Source: Erythrocercus mccallii
Taxonomy: Eukaryota; Chordata; Aves; Passeriformes; Dicruridae
Reading direction: 5' to 3'
Length of the DNA stretch: 64,000 bases
Assembly: GCA_013397435.1 (NCBI GenBank)
Contig: VZRG01000303.1
Coordinates: 1 to 64,000, forward strand
Shown here: one piece after another, positions 1 to 11,981 of the stretch
How positions within the stretch are numbered: the first letter of the stretch is position 1
Layout: each line of letters opens with the position of its first letter
Notes under the pieces: model-generated
Told to the model about the DNA's origin: nothing
What the model saw: only the letters and a program-made list of their open reading frames with translations
The model's database searches: none
Program-made: the position numbers and the translations under genes

Positions 1-303
1 TATCAGACTTGTGCAGTGTGCATGTGCACACGACTGAGGAGACAACAGGGGGACACTCATGTGCCTTCTGCATTTTAGATTTATTTCAGCTTTAAAGAGA
101 AAACTCCAATTAACAAAACTGAGTTGCTGTCAAATATGTTCTTTTCTATTGGTTTCTATTTATAATTCCCATGGGACAGAAATTAAGCCGAAACACAAAT
201 TGCAAAATACAAAAATCAGAATACATTAATTCTACCAGCTCTGCCCGCTCCCCTGAAGGGCTCCTGTGAGAAGGCAGAGCAGGTGTCTCCTCTCTCTGCA
301 CTT

Positions 304-325
304 CCATCCATCCATCCATCCATCC
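304..325. repeat. (CCAT)n microsatellite
   Basis: Five uninterrupted CCAT units followed by a partial unit. It is a short tetranucleotide repeat and probably length-polymorphic. Confidence 0.9.
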
Positions 326-3300
326 CTCCTCTGGCTTTCAATTGCTTGGAAGGCAGGGTGTGGGAGCTGTGCATGTGCTGTGCACCATGAGCCAGAGCAA
401 TGTTGTTGTAAAGGTTTTCCAGTTCCTGTGGGACTGTCCAGGTCAAGCAAATGCCTAACTGATCAGTGTTGTTCTGTGGATACCTTGCTGCTGGAGAGGG
501 GGATTTGGGGAGTCTGGGCAGTGCTGGGGGCTGTTGACAGGCATGAGATAACACGCTGACAGCATTATGCCCAATTGTTAATAGCTGTACTAACCCTGGT
601 GAAGCTGTTAGGAGCACTTGCTAAACCTGCTTATTTTGTTTGTGCATCCATCAAGACTTCCAGAGTTACTTTATCCACTGTTCTGGAATAACATACCAAT
701 TGGTGAGTAAGCGACTGGAACTGTAAGTTATGCATAAATGAAGGTTTTCACCTGTGCCACAGCTCCTCTGCAGAGGCGGTAATGGGCTGGTGTCACGCTT
801 TGCAAAGCTCAGCCAAAGATCACAGAGATCAGCTCCCTGCCCAGCTATGCCATCCTCTTACTTAGCAAAATTGCTTTTATATGTCTGCCCTGGTCACATT
901 TCTCCTTGCTTAGCTCATAAAGAAACCCAAATAAATCTCCCTTGAATCCAAATTCACAGGTTCTAGAAACTGGTTCAGTCAGCAATATCTGTGCTCTTCT
1001 CTGCTGGGAACATGCCTGAATTATCCACTTGCCTCCTGGCTCTGCCTGTACATTCAGAAGCCAGAATAATCCCAAAATCTAAACTCTCAACAGCGTAATC
1101 CCATTGCACTTTTCACTTAATCCTTTGCCACCGACATTCTTCATCATTTGCCCCATGCAATGCCTTTGCATGATGCTTGTTAGAAGAAATTGCTGTAAAA
1201 CACATTGGTGAATTAAGGACTGTGACCCTCATACCTCCAGAAGGCAATAAAAAGGCTTATTAATAACAAACTTGATTGATGGGATGGGACAGCAGTGTTA
1301 AGGAAATTTCTTGTTCATTAGTTGATTAAGAGTTCTAGGAACACAGATCATACCGTGCTCATTGGGGCTAAGCCAAAGAACGAGACAAAAATGGTGACAT
1401 CTCTACCACAAAAAATTTATTTCACTACATAAAACAGTTTTTTGGACCAGCTGTGGAAAGGATTAAAATTTTTTAGTAATAGATCCAAATGCATTCAGGG
1501 ACACCAAAAGTGTTATCACCACACCATGAAACCAGGTTTGTGTCCCACTTTGCATGGTCCTTCCCTGGTGTGGTCATGATAGTCTTTCATAATACAAAGC
1601 TCAATTAAGCCCATCCTTACACTTTATCACACAGATTATGAGATTCTTCATTCATCCACGGGGTCTAATGCCTCTGCCTTAGGGTACCTATACCAGGCAT
1701 GCACCAAACCTGTTGTGAGGTCTCTCACTTTGCCCCTACAGACCTGGAGTGCTCAGGGAATGAGGCGACCAGAAAATCCTTCTGGCCCCTCATCAACTGA
1801 ATTTAGCCAAACAGCCCCAAACCCTGGTGTCTCTGTCCTCTCTATGGCCTCCTGAGACAGGTTCCCAGTGTATTTTTAGCTTGGGTGGTGTGATTGCGCT
1901 GTGCCTACTAATCATTTGTTGCCATCTCAGATCCTGTTTCCTCAAAATAAGGAGCAACAGGTGAAGTTGTTGAAGCAAAAAAGCAGCTGTTTGATTTTGA
2001 CTATTTTAAGGGTTATTTTCTCAGCCAGCCTACAACTTTAGCTTTCAAAGTAGCAATTTATGTATTTCTTGCAGAATTACAGCAGGAATGGTTTAGCTAC
2101 TTGTATGCTTTGAACAGTGATTTGTATCGTGTGAGAGCATCATAGTCCATGTTGCTGCTGCATCAGCTGCTATTACCTCTATTTTAAGGCTTCATTCCCC
2201 TGAGGTCTCATGAGGGAGCCTGGTTACCACCTGCACCCCATGATTACAAGTCCTAGGAGATGCCCGCAACCAAATCTCTTGCTCTGTATTCCCCAGCTTT
2301 GTTCTCTTGATGCAGCTCTATTTATTTCACCCTTTGCACTCAGTCATCTCTCTGCTGGGGTGACTTGGAAGCAGAAAGGTCAGTTTTGTACAACCAAAAG
2401 TAATTCATTAGATCAGTCTCTTGAGGCCTGTTTGGAAGGGAAAAATACCTCCCAGTACTAATCTGCTTCAGTAATATAAATGATGTATTTCTGGCTCCTT
2501 TTCTCAGATGCTGTTTCTACTCTTTTCACACCTCTAAAAAGGGAATGTACAGTGCAACAAACAGTCCATATTAGGCTGTGAGCTCCTGCTACATCCTTAA
2601 CCTTGGAATGAGATCTAAACTCTCAGCCTTTCCTATCTACTCTAACTCATGCTCTAGTTTTTTATAAAAGTCCATCAATGCCAGGTAAAATTCCACATCA
2701 CGGAACCATTCAAGCTAATACATCATAAAGGTACTGCCATATCCACAGGCCTTTTTAGATGCTCCTTCTCAGTGGGTCTTTTTTAAGTAGCAGCAGTGAG
2801 GTCATGAAAGAAGTAAGGTACAGTTCCTGTAGAATACTGCCAGAGTTTCTATATCTACTGGTTTTTGATTGTGCCTTTACATTCTGGTCATTCTCCATCT
2901 TCTGCTTTCTGTCTTTTGCTTAGTAAATGCTTGTACTGGGCTTTGAACAGTCAATTTGCAAACTAAACATTGCATGGAATTAGAGCAGGAGCCCACAGAT
3001 ACTTTTTATAGCTGATGACTTGCACCTGTTTTTAAAAACATTAGTACATAAATGTAAAGACTAACATAGTTTTTGACTATAAAGAATAAATTCACATAAA
3101 GAGAATACTTGGATTCTAGGAAAATGTTTGCATTTTAGCTGCTTGATAGCTGTTCTGATTTATCATCGCTCCATATCTAGTGAGCGTATTAAATGGTAAA
3201 CACTTACTTATAACCTGTGGTTCATCAAGTTCCAAATCCTACAGCAGGTGGGACATGCAATAATACTGCAGAGCTTTGGTGTGCACCAATTCCCAACACA

Positions 3301-4890
3301 CCACCAAAATTCAAATTCACTTTTACATGTATAAGAAAATTGTCATGCAGCTTCCCTGACGCAAACATCCTGGTCTCTGGCTGACTGAGCCCCACACACA
3401 ATCTGGCTCCTGCATCAGAGAGAACAGAAGAGGTCGATATCAGTACCTCAAACAACTGTCAATTTATAGTAGGCAACATCCATCAGATAAAATGATTAAG
3501 AGATCAGCTTTCCAAACTGTGGCCCCAATGGCCAACAAAGACGCAGAGTGCAAGCACTGGTATGACTGCATCTGTCAGGATGTATTAGCTCTGAGAAATC
3601 GTTACCCACCCTAGGGAGGAAAATTAGCAAAGAAAACCCCCAACATTAGTCTGAACTGTGTGTAAATGGGGCTTCCAACAAGGAGAAGGGGGAAACAAAG
3701 CAGAGCTTTTCCTTATTGTTGGACTTTAGGCATTAACTCTCTGCATCTATTCCTGATGAAAAAATAATCAGATCTGGAAGAAAAAAGTCCAGGAATAATG
3801 GGATTGTTTTAAGAGAGATCCTTCTGGCCTCCCTAGTCTGCCTTTTGTGAGAAGTGGGTTTGGTAACACTGGGAAGTTTCTTCTTCCTTTAATTTTTGAC
3901 ATCATGTTCCCCGAGTGCTGACAACTTTACGCTCAAGTGATGCAAGAAACACTAATAATTCATAAACTAAGAGGAGATTCCCTCTTCTGGGAGTTTCTTG
4001 TTCTTCTTGTTGTTATCATTACAAGTTTAGTTACCTACTAAAAGCACTTCTCATGACAGAGGCTGCCTCTGGGGAGGCTAGAATATAGGCAGGTATAGAT
4101 TAGTCTTCAGGAATTTTGCTGCATCTGAGCTAATCCTTGGTACTTGTTGCATGGTGTGCTCTACACAGGTGCATGGGACAATCAGCACAAAGTTGTCTGG
4201 GGACAGGGATGTGAGAGGAGGATGGCTTCACTCTGTAAGACTAGGTTTGGTAATATTCTGAGCTCGTAGGAGGTGTAAAGTTTTTCTTTAAAAGGATGGA
4301 ATTTTTGCTACACAAAGCTGTCAGACAAATGTATTTCTTGTTCTGAAATATCTTGTTAATTTCATTTTCTTTTTTCTGTATTTTAAAATTAAAAAAAAAA
4401 AGCATGCTGGTTTTGGAATGCCTTTTTCTTTTTTCAAGAGCTACATCAGAACATGAACAGTAAGGAAAAATCTCTCTGGGTCACATAGTAAAAAGGACAA
4501 CTCATTGACAGACAGACACAGGGGATAGAAATAAGCAAGGAGAGGAAAGTCTTTGAGGCCAAGACTTTACTTTTCCACCCCAATCATGTACCAGAAGAAA
4601 GGCAGAAGACAGGTGTACCTGAGAAAGCAAAGCATTCAAGAACCCAGAGAAAACATCCTTGGGAAAATCTTAGCACTGCTGAATGAGTTTTGCTAGAGAG
4701 TTGCATAAGATGAGGCTTTTTCCAGCTTGCTGGTCCTTGGGTACTCAGGGACCTAACTGGTCAGGAGGGATGGCTCAGTACACAAGGAATACACAGGCAT
4801 TTACCTCTGCCTTGCCAAATATCTGCAAGCACATCAAGGCTCAAACAGTTATCACAAATACTAGCATAGCTCGTCCTCTTTGCATATTCT

Positions 4891-4950
4891 CCCTTCCACT
4901 ACTAGCTTACCCAAGATCCTCCCTTCCACTACTAGCTTACCCAAGATCCT
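4891..4950 (+). repeat. Perfect 30-bp tandem duplication
   Basis: Two identical 30-bp units (4891-4920 and 4921-4950), each beginning CCCTTCCACT and ending CCAAGATCCT, abut directly. A third copy begins with CCC only. Zero divergence suggests a recent slippage or unequal-exchange event. The duplication length is a multiple of three, so an open frame runs across it and gives a repeated peptide, but nothing else supports coding. Confidence 0.95.
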
Positions 4951-7900
4951 CCCAGATACTTACATTTTTCAATAGTTCTCAGAATCTCAGCCATATTAAT
5001 GGACTCTACAGCCCTGGCAATACTCACCCGCAGACATACCCCCAGAGAACTGAAAAGATGTATCAAGCAAAAGTCAAAACCATTTGGACGGGCAAGGGTT
5101 ATTCCTGTTTGCTCCTGGTTGGCTCTAGATATGTCACCAAATCTCCATGTGCATCAACTGCCCATTGCTTCATTTGAAGGCATTTTGCTTCATTTTCTCC
5201 TTTTACAATCTAATTCAAGTATAATTAATGCAATGTCGTATCAAAAGGGCCTCTTACGTCTTTCTTTTCCTCCTTCCTTCTTTTTGTCTTGTTCCTTGTC
5301 CTTTTGTCAACCGTCCTTTATGCCATAGTGCCTAAACTAGGTTTTAAAAACAAACTCAAAGCCTATGTGATTTTTGCACATCATTACTGTGACCTCTGTT
5401 TGCACACTTTTAGAAGTGATTCTGCATTTTGCAACATAAATACAGCTACACATGTCTAGCAGGGATATTTAAAGAAGATTCTCAGATGAAAAATTGTGGG
5501 TAATATAAAAGATCCCCATATGCATATATGAAAGGCACACAGGTTGAACTAAGACTGAATGAAATTTGGGGTTAAGTCACAATTTTTAATTCACAATTGA
5601 AATGCCAATTTGGGAGATTTTGATGAAGAAGACCAGACTGTGTCCAGCTGCCCTCCACATCCCATTGGCAGCAAAGGAGAGAAGTTCACAGTACCCTAAA
5701 TACAGTCACATGCTAAGATATAACCTAGAGCATCTTTCCTTCAGAAACTAGGGATGGTTCTGCTGCTTTTATTTATAGTTCATGCAAAATTCCCAGACAA
5801 CAATAGTTCTGCAAGTGTAAGGGAGTCAGTGGAAGTGCTCAGAATAAAAGCAAATCAGAAATAGGCCTGGCATCGCTTCCTTTGGCCTTGGAGAGCTCCT
5901 CTAGTCATTCTTCTGAGAATGAGTAATGCTGGGCACGGGATCTCCCATTCATCAGTGAGGCTGTGTTGACTGTGAAAACTCAGAACTGTAGTTTAATCTG
6001 AAGCACACAGCAAACTGAATAAACACAGCAGTAGTGGTGAGAACACAAAGTGAAATTTTGAAGCAGCAGAGAAAAGTTCAGACTGAGGTGACTTGGTTGC
6101 TGAGCATTTACCTTGGCCCAGCATGCAACTCTGTAAATAATACAGCGTATTAATACACTGGCATACTTTCAGCCACTGCTGTTTCAGCAAAAAGCAGTTA
6201 CATCCTGACAGATATCCACGTGTTTGCAAAGGCCAAGTGCCATGAGGTGACATCAGCCCCAGGGTCTCTCTGGACGTGGTCGACTGAAGGCAGAGGATAA
6301 TCTGCCACTGGCCTCCAGAAATGTTAGCTCAAGACCTGTGGGCACATGGAACAGAAAACAACAAGAATCTGTCACCTCAAAGGCGGGGAGCTGGCAGATG
6401 TGTCAAACATATTTCATTAGCTGTGTACAGCCAGGTGTCACATTAGCACAAATTGCTGTGGTTTAAAACTATTTGGTTTAAAACCCATGCTTTTGGGTGC
6501 TCCTGCAGGACCCTGGGACTTAAAATGTGCACAATTTTATGCCTGTTTTTCAGTGGATTTCTTCCACTGCAGTATATTTAGCTATTTACTCTCTCCCACT
6601 GAATTGTATATCAAGAGGAACTGACATGTCTCTGCCCAAAACCGTAAATCATGAGGTGCCTGGTCTTGTAGCTGCAGCGTGGCTACAGGGGAACACACAG
6701 GACCATCCCAGTGCTGTAGGCACAGCTACGGACAAGCTGGTGTGCTGTGTCTTGTTGACAGGCTCTCCTGCTCCTTGGAGGGAGGGGGAAAAACACAACC
6801 CAAAAACTAAAAGAATAAGGCTACCTTTTAGTCCTTTGGTTTCTAGATGATTTCTGTTCTACAGGAACATGAAAACAAAGGGAAGGATCAGCCCAAGGGT
6901 GAGATCTTCTGACCAAATTCACCCTGACACAAAGAGGGAGCAGCTTCTTTCAGGAGCTGTACCCGCCTACTCACTGTCTGGACGTTTCTCATCCTGCAGT
7001 ATCTGTTCACAGGTTTTGCAGTGCACTGCTTTTCTGCTCTTTGGGCATCACTTTTGGGACCAGGAAACAAGAAATCTTCTGATTTTTGATACAAAAAAAA
7101 GCAAAATGGGCAAATGTACCCCTGCAAGTCACAGGAAGGGGTGGAGGTGGAATGGCTTTGCTTTCCCCGTTGCTGTGTGCCCTCTGGCCAGTGTCACTTG
7201 GGCTCAGCCACTGCAGTGCCAAGGCTGGTGGAGCCATGGGCACAGGCAGCGCCCTGGAGAGGCAGCCACGGGCACAGCAGGGCAGGAGTGTGGCTGTGCT
7301 GCCGAGCCAGTGGCAGGGACACTGCTGGCTGCTTCTGATTTATGACTCCTGCCAGGGCACAGCGTGGCTCAGGGACAGCACAGAAATAGGCTGTGCAGGC
7401 AAGGCTGGCTTTCTGCAGCAGCAGCAAGAGTGGGGCTGTGGGGACACAGCTTCCTACAGTTTGTCACGCTGCTTTCAATCAGAAGTCTGTCAGAGAAATA
7501 GTCATCGCTACCAAATCACAGCAAAAAATCTGCAAGCATATGTAGGTGCTGAAATAGGGCGTGGCACGGAAAATGAAAATCCTTGGAGATGGCTTAGCAG
7601 TCTCAAAGGGAACAAATATTTTCCTTACAAAATATTGCATAGAAATGCCTTGTGCTACTTGTAATAAAAAATTTATGGTAAGCATTTGACCTCTTTTCTC
7701 TCCATGATTTCTCAACCACTAGGCTCAACTCTTTATGATTTCCCTTTTTAAAGTAGTCCATAAATGTTTTATATTAACACATTTCAGCCTAGGCATGCTC
7801 TTGAATGCTGTATGGCTTTATTCTGGCATGTTTGCTTACCCTGATTTGATCCATGTTCCCTCATTGCTCATCTAAACAACAGACGTTATTTTTCTTCCAT

Positions 7901-8649
7901 ACTAGACCAGTGAGCCTGCACAGATGGGGAAATCATTTGTTATTACTTTGCTGAGAGCATACAAGTGACCACGTAAGAGATCCATGTTTCAGATAAGAAG
8001 GAATGAATTTATTTCCCCAACATGTTTTTGTGCTGTGACAGACCCAAGAAAACCAAAGCCCTCCCTGTATTAAACTAGTTCTCACAGAATTCGTGTTCCA
8101 CTAGCCATATGTTACAAGTAAAAAAACATGGAAGAAAGAACTGAAGACACATTTTTCTGTGAGGTCTTCTTCAGCAGTGATGCTACTCTTCATTTTTCCA
8201 AAATGTCATCTTCTGATAATTAGTAAAAGAACACAATCATTAAAAAGGAATTTTTATTTTTCTGTTTCTGCAGTCAAATCTCTGTAGTGATATTTTGAAG
8301 TAGATGAAGCAATGCACTCTTCACTTGTTGAATGGGTCCAGTGCTTACCCCACCTGATTTTCTGGAGCAAAAAATTATGTCAGTCTGTGTGTCTGTCCAT
8401 CTCTCTGTCCGTTTGTGCTGTCTGGTACATGCTCTTCATTTTCACTTTCTTCAGAAGTAATTTCTTTCCTCATATTTTGCTAATCAAGTCTGTTCTATAG
8501 ATCAATTTTCATTACAGTGCACTTCTGCCTCAGTGGTTATGAGGAACGAGCCATGAACTATAGACCATATCTCATCCTGGCCAGGGGAGATAATCAAAGA
8601 GATAGTTAAGTCTGGACCCTGTACAGTGTGATAATATTAAGCAATAATC

Positions 8650-8669
8650 TTTGTTTGTTTGTTTGTTTG
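8650..8669. repeat. (TTTG)n microsatellite
   Basis: About five consecutive TTTG units. A similar shorter GTTT run lies near 10,390-10,405. Confidence 0.85.
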
Positions 8670-9375
8670 ATCTCTTTCCCTTTTCTGACCCATGTGAATA
8701 TGACTTATTAATCAGAACTTCAAATGAAAGAGGAGGGGGAAAATATATACAGTGCCATATTGTGGCTCAAATTAACATTGTGATGAAATAATTCTCTCTT
8801 GGATTCAAAATGGCAGTAGAACAAACCACATGCCTAATCTTTTAATTAGAATTTTTTTTTTAATCCCAGTAATTCTAAGTTAATTGATAATATAAAACCA
8901 GAAATGTGACGCTTAGTAGAGGTAGGTCCTGAACAATTTGTAACAAACTGCCAAGAATCTTCAGTTGATTCTTGTTATTTTTGAAGGAAAATATGTGTGG
9001 AGAAAGGACTTCTCTTTTATAATGTTACCAGAGACTTATCTGAAAATCAGAAATTGCATCAAAACAATAATACAATCCATTGTGTACTTCAAAATGATCA
9101 GAAAACAGCTGTGAATATGTTTATTGTCGATGGTCTATTTTGGACTCCTTTGGCATACAGAAGTTCTGATTTACTTAGCATTACAGCTCTGTTACTCATG
9201 AATCCCAAGTCTCTGAAAAATCTTTGTATTGATTTGATATCCATAAGAATTAAGTTCTTTTTACTCAGATCTGGGAACTGAACATAGAGGATTCAAAGTT
9301 TAAAAGTCGTGAGTACTAAAACACCCCACCTTTTTTCTCTTGCTGAAAATTAATGTAAGATCACACTAGCAGATA

Positions 9376-9860
9376 CACTGGATCAGATTCAAGGTCCAGC
9401 TTGTTTAGGATCCTGTCTCTGGCAGCAACAAGTATTACCTATTTTGGGTAGAACATAAAAATAGGCAGTAATATAGAAACAGTCTCTTAATATAGTTACC
9501 AGCCTTTTTTGACTGCAGCTGCAGAGATGGCATCTTGGTATTCCATTGCCCCTGTGGATTTTTCTTTTGTTAATGTACTCAATCACTTTTAACCCTTTTA
9601 GGCCTTTTAGATCCATAACATCCTGTGGCATTGAGATCCACAGCCTAGATACCTGTTGTGCAAAGAACACATTTGTTTTGCATCTCTTCCTAGTCTGTGT
9701 AAAAAAGTCCCAGTCCCAGTAAAATTTGTGTGTTTTACCCCAAATTCCTTTATTCTAGGAAAGAGTAAACAATCACTCCCAAATTATTATTTCAAGTCTG
9801 CTGAGGACTTAAAGAAGGCTTTATCATATTCCCTCACTTGCCCTTTCTCCTGGCTGTAGA
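9376..9860 (-). mobile_element. Ancient L3/CR1-like LINE relic
   Basis: The plus strand resembles the reverse complement of old amniote CR1/L3-type LINE 3' ends. It shows the order 'TGGCATTGAGATCCACAG', then 'TGTGCAAAGAACA', then a run ending 'GGAAAGAGTAAACAATCA', then 'GGCTTTATCATATTCCCTC', and finally a pyrimidine-rich 'CCCTTTCTCCTGGCTG'. This motif series is known from decayed copies shared by birds, turtles and crocodilians; the resemblance is from memory, not alignment. The copy is heavily diverged, has no intact reading frame and appears fixed and old. Exact ends are uncertain, particularly on the left. Confidence 0.6.
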
Positions 9861-10060
9861 GAGTATATTTGTCACTCATTGAACAGAAGTGATACCATAT
9901 TTTTGGTCTGGCTGGTTTCTTCTTTGTGTAGCTTTCCTACAGTCATTATATATTTTTAACAGAGAGTGGGAGAGAGAAACTAGATCCAGATGCACTAGGA
10001 ATATATGAATATATATGTTATGGCACAATGATAAACAGCATAAGAATGTTGTGCACAATA

Positions 10061-10155
10061 AAATCAAAGAAGGCTTTGGGCTGGAAGGGACCTTAAGGAC
10101 CATCTAGTTCCAACCACCCCTGCCATAGGCAGGGACACTTTCCCCTAGACAAGGC
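10061..10155 (-). mobile_element. CR1 LINE 3' tail fragment
   Basis: The plus strand shows the reverse complement of the avian CR1 3' end: 'GGGCTGGAAGGGACCTTAAG' followed by 'CATCTAGTTCCAACCACCCC' and 'TGCCATAGGCAGGGACACTT'. It is a 5'-truncated copy, as is usual for CR1, with moderate divergence. Confidence 0.9.
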
Positions 10156-11039
10156 ATTACATCTGTTTCAGAAAATTCAAGTCTTATGGAAATGATGATA
10201 ATATTATACACTTCAGTCTGACATGTCAGTTTAGGCCATGATGTGGCCAAGCTAGGGTTTCAGGCTCAATTTTTGCCTTCAGCTTCTCAGACACTGGTAA
10301 AATTTTCAAGCTTCTACTTGAATTATTTCTGGTTCTCTCTTGGTGTAGATAATTTCAATTAAAATGTAAGAACTGGGGAAAATACAGATTTTGTTTGTTT
10401 GTTTTATTTGAAGCAACCTTTCAGCATATCTGTACAGCTGAAGTTCTTCCATGCCAAAACCTGAAATTTAGCATGGAATAGCTCCAGTTACTGAAAAGGA
10501 CTTTGAGTGTTTTGGTAGATTGTGTGACGGATTTAAGTTAGCCTAGAGAGCCATTACTGCCCAGAAATGTTTGTTCTGTACAGGGAGTGGCAAAATCAGG
10601 CACCACAGAGAGGAGTGCATTGAAGCTACGCTGAAGAAAGTCATGCAGAAATACTTAATTAGGTGTCCATAGGCAAATGTTACCCAGAGCTTCTTTGTAA
10701 CTCATGGCTGAGGACAGACACCCCAGAGTTATGTTTCATATATCCAGGAGTAGCAATCAGTGCTCAGGTTACCGTGCCAGAGCCGCTCCCCATGGAGAGC
10801 AAGCTGCAAAGCCCTGAAATTGCACACAGTGTTTCCTTCTTGTTCCTCACCACCTCGTGTTGGCTGCGGTGCCACCTTCCCTGCAGCTGGTTTTCCTAAG
10901 TTTTTGTGGGATGGGTGGAGCAGAGGGAGACCCAGAGCTCGGCACTGCAGAGTGCGATGTGATGCAAGCTCAGATTGCTCCCGTTTGTCCCTGCTGGATC
11001 ACAGAGGCAGCAAGCCAGGGCGCTGGCAAGGCTTGTGAC

Positions 11040-11320
11040 AAGTGACAGTCCTTGGGACACGGCGCCATCTGAGCTGGGACCCCGCCCCACGATGGAAGAC
11101 CCCCCCCCCTTTTGTTTTCGGGGTCTTGCTGCTGTGGCAGCGGCAGCTCCTTACCCCGAGGCGCACGGAGCAGCGCCGCGATGGACACGGAGCGGAGCCA
11201 CGCTTCGCCCTTGGGCTGCTGTCTCCTGAGAGTGCTGCGGGGCAGAGGGAGCACGACTGCGTGTGCAAAGCACAGATAGCTCCTGCTCCAGCCCAAATGC
11301 ACCGGCTCAGGCCGCGGCAA
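11040..11320. promoter_or_regulatory. Small CpG-rich patch, function unknown
   Basis: This segment has a local rise in GC and CpG, including GGCGCC, CCGCCCC (reverse GC box), GGCGCACGG, GCGCCGCGATGG and GGCCGCGG, set in AT-rich surroundings. It is short for a CpG island. It could be an unannotated promoter, an enhancer with CpG-rich core, or a GC-rich accident. Open frames overlapping it on both strands are explained by composition. No splice donor or coding similarity was recognised. Confidence 0.4.
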
Positions 11321-11964
11321 AGCTTATCTCCTTTCAAAAGCTACTCTGCCACTGACAAGCTGAGAGAAGCTTACTGTTGTGGACGGCTAATTTTTAAAAC
11401 ATAATAATGATGGATGGGGAAGAGTACTTGAGAGGGATTTAGTTGCAATTCTTTTTCGTATTTACTTCCCCCAAAGCACATAGAGTAGTAAAAAGCAACG
11501 ATTATTGTTATTGTGTATCTTTCCAAGGATTCTCACTAGTATCAGGGCATCTGTAGTGCAATGAATTATGAGTTCTCTTTGTTTACCTAACCATTACAAG
11601 CAGCCACTTTTTGGACAATTTGTAACAAAAATATCTGTGTAGTTCTCGCTTTCTCCTACCACTGCTACTCCTGGCTTTGCTCCCAACTATCCTCTTCAAT
11701 TCAGAGAATGTCCTTTATTACAAATCAAAATCAACACATCCCGATAATTTAAAAATGTTTGCTACAGTCTTTTTTTATTTATTTATTCCCACCTTCTTTA
11801 AGCCTACAATGTATATTCTATGTCTATTACAGTGATGCTTGCTTTCAAATTTCAAGCTTAACAAATTATACCATGAAGAGTGATATTTCTTTGTCTTCAA
11901 ATAAATCATTAAAACCAGAATGATGGTTTAAAGTGACAAGACTGATCTGACTTTTCTTATTATG

Positions 11965-11981
11965 ATTATCATCATCATCAT
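11965..11981. repeat. Short (ATC)n run
   Basis: An interrupted trinucleotide run of ATC units ending in ATCATG, within otherwise unique AT-rich sequence. Confidence 0.7.

Larger units (their letters stand above)
1..9370. other. Gene-poor flank, no gene recognised
   Basis: No exon with recognisable protein similarity, RNA gene or CpG island is seen here. Base composition is AT-rich, with scattered simple repeats that are listed separately. Open frames up to 192 codons occur (for example 7086-7664), but their translations show no family resemblance, and the GC-richer patch at 7,100-7,450 lengthens open frames by chance. By recalled human synteny this side faces the 3' end of DTNA, but no DTNA coding exon was identified. 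Confidence 0.6.

Noticed and set aside
4683..5177. 164-codon open frame with an internal peptide repeat
   Set aside because: The repeat is the 30-bp tandem duplication; no similarity or gene structure supports coding.
7086..7664. 192-codon plus-strand open frame
   Set aside because: It lies partly in a GC-richer patch, has other open frames on both strands, no recognised domain and no splice or promoter context. In a 64-kb six-frame search an open run of this size is roughly expected by chance.
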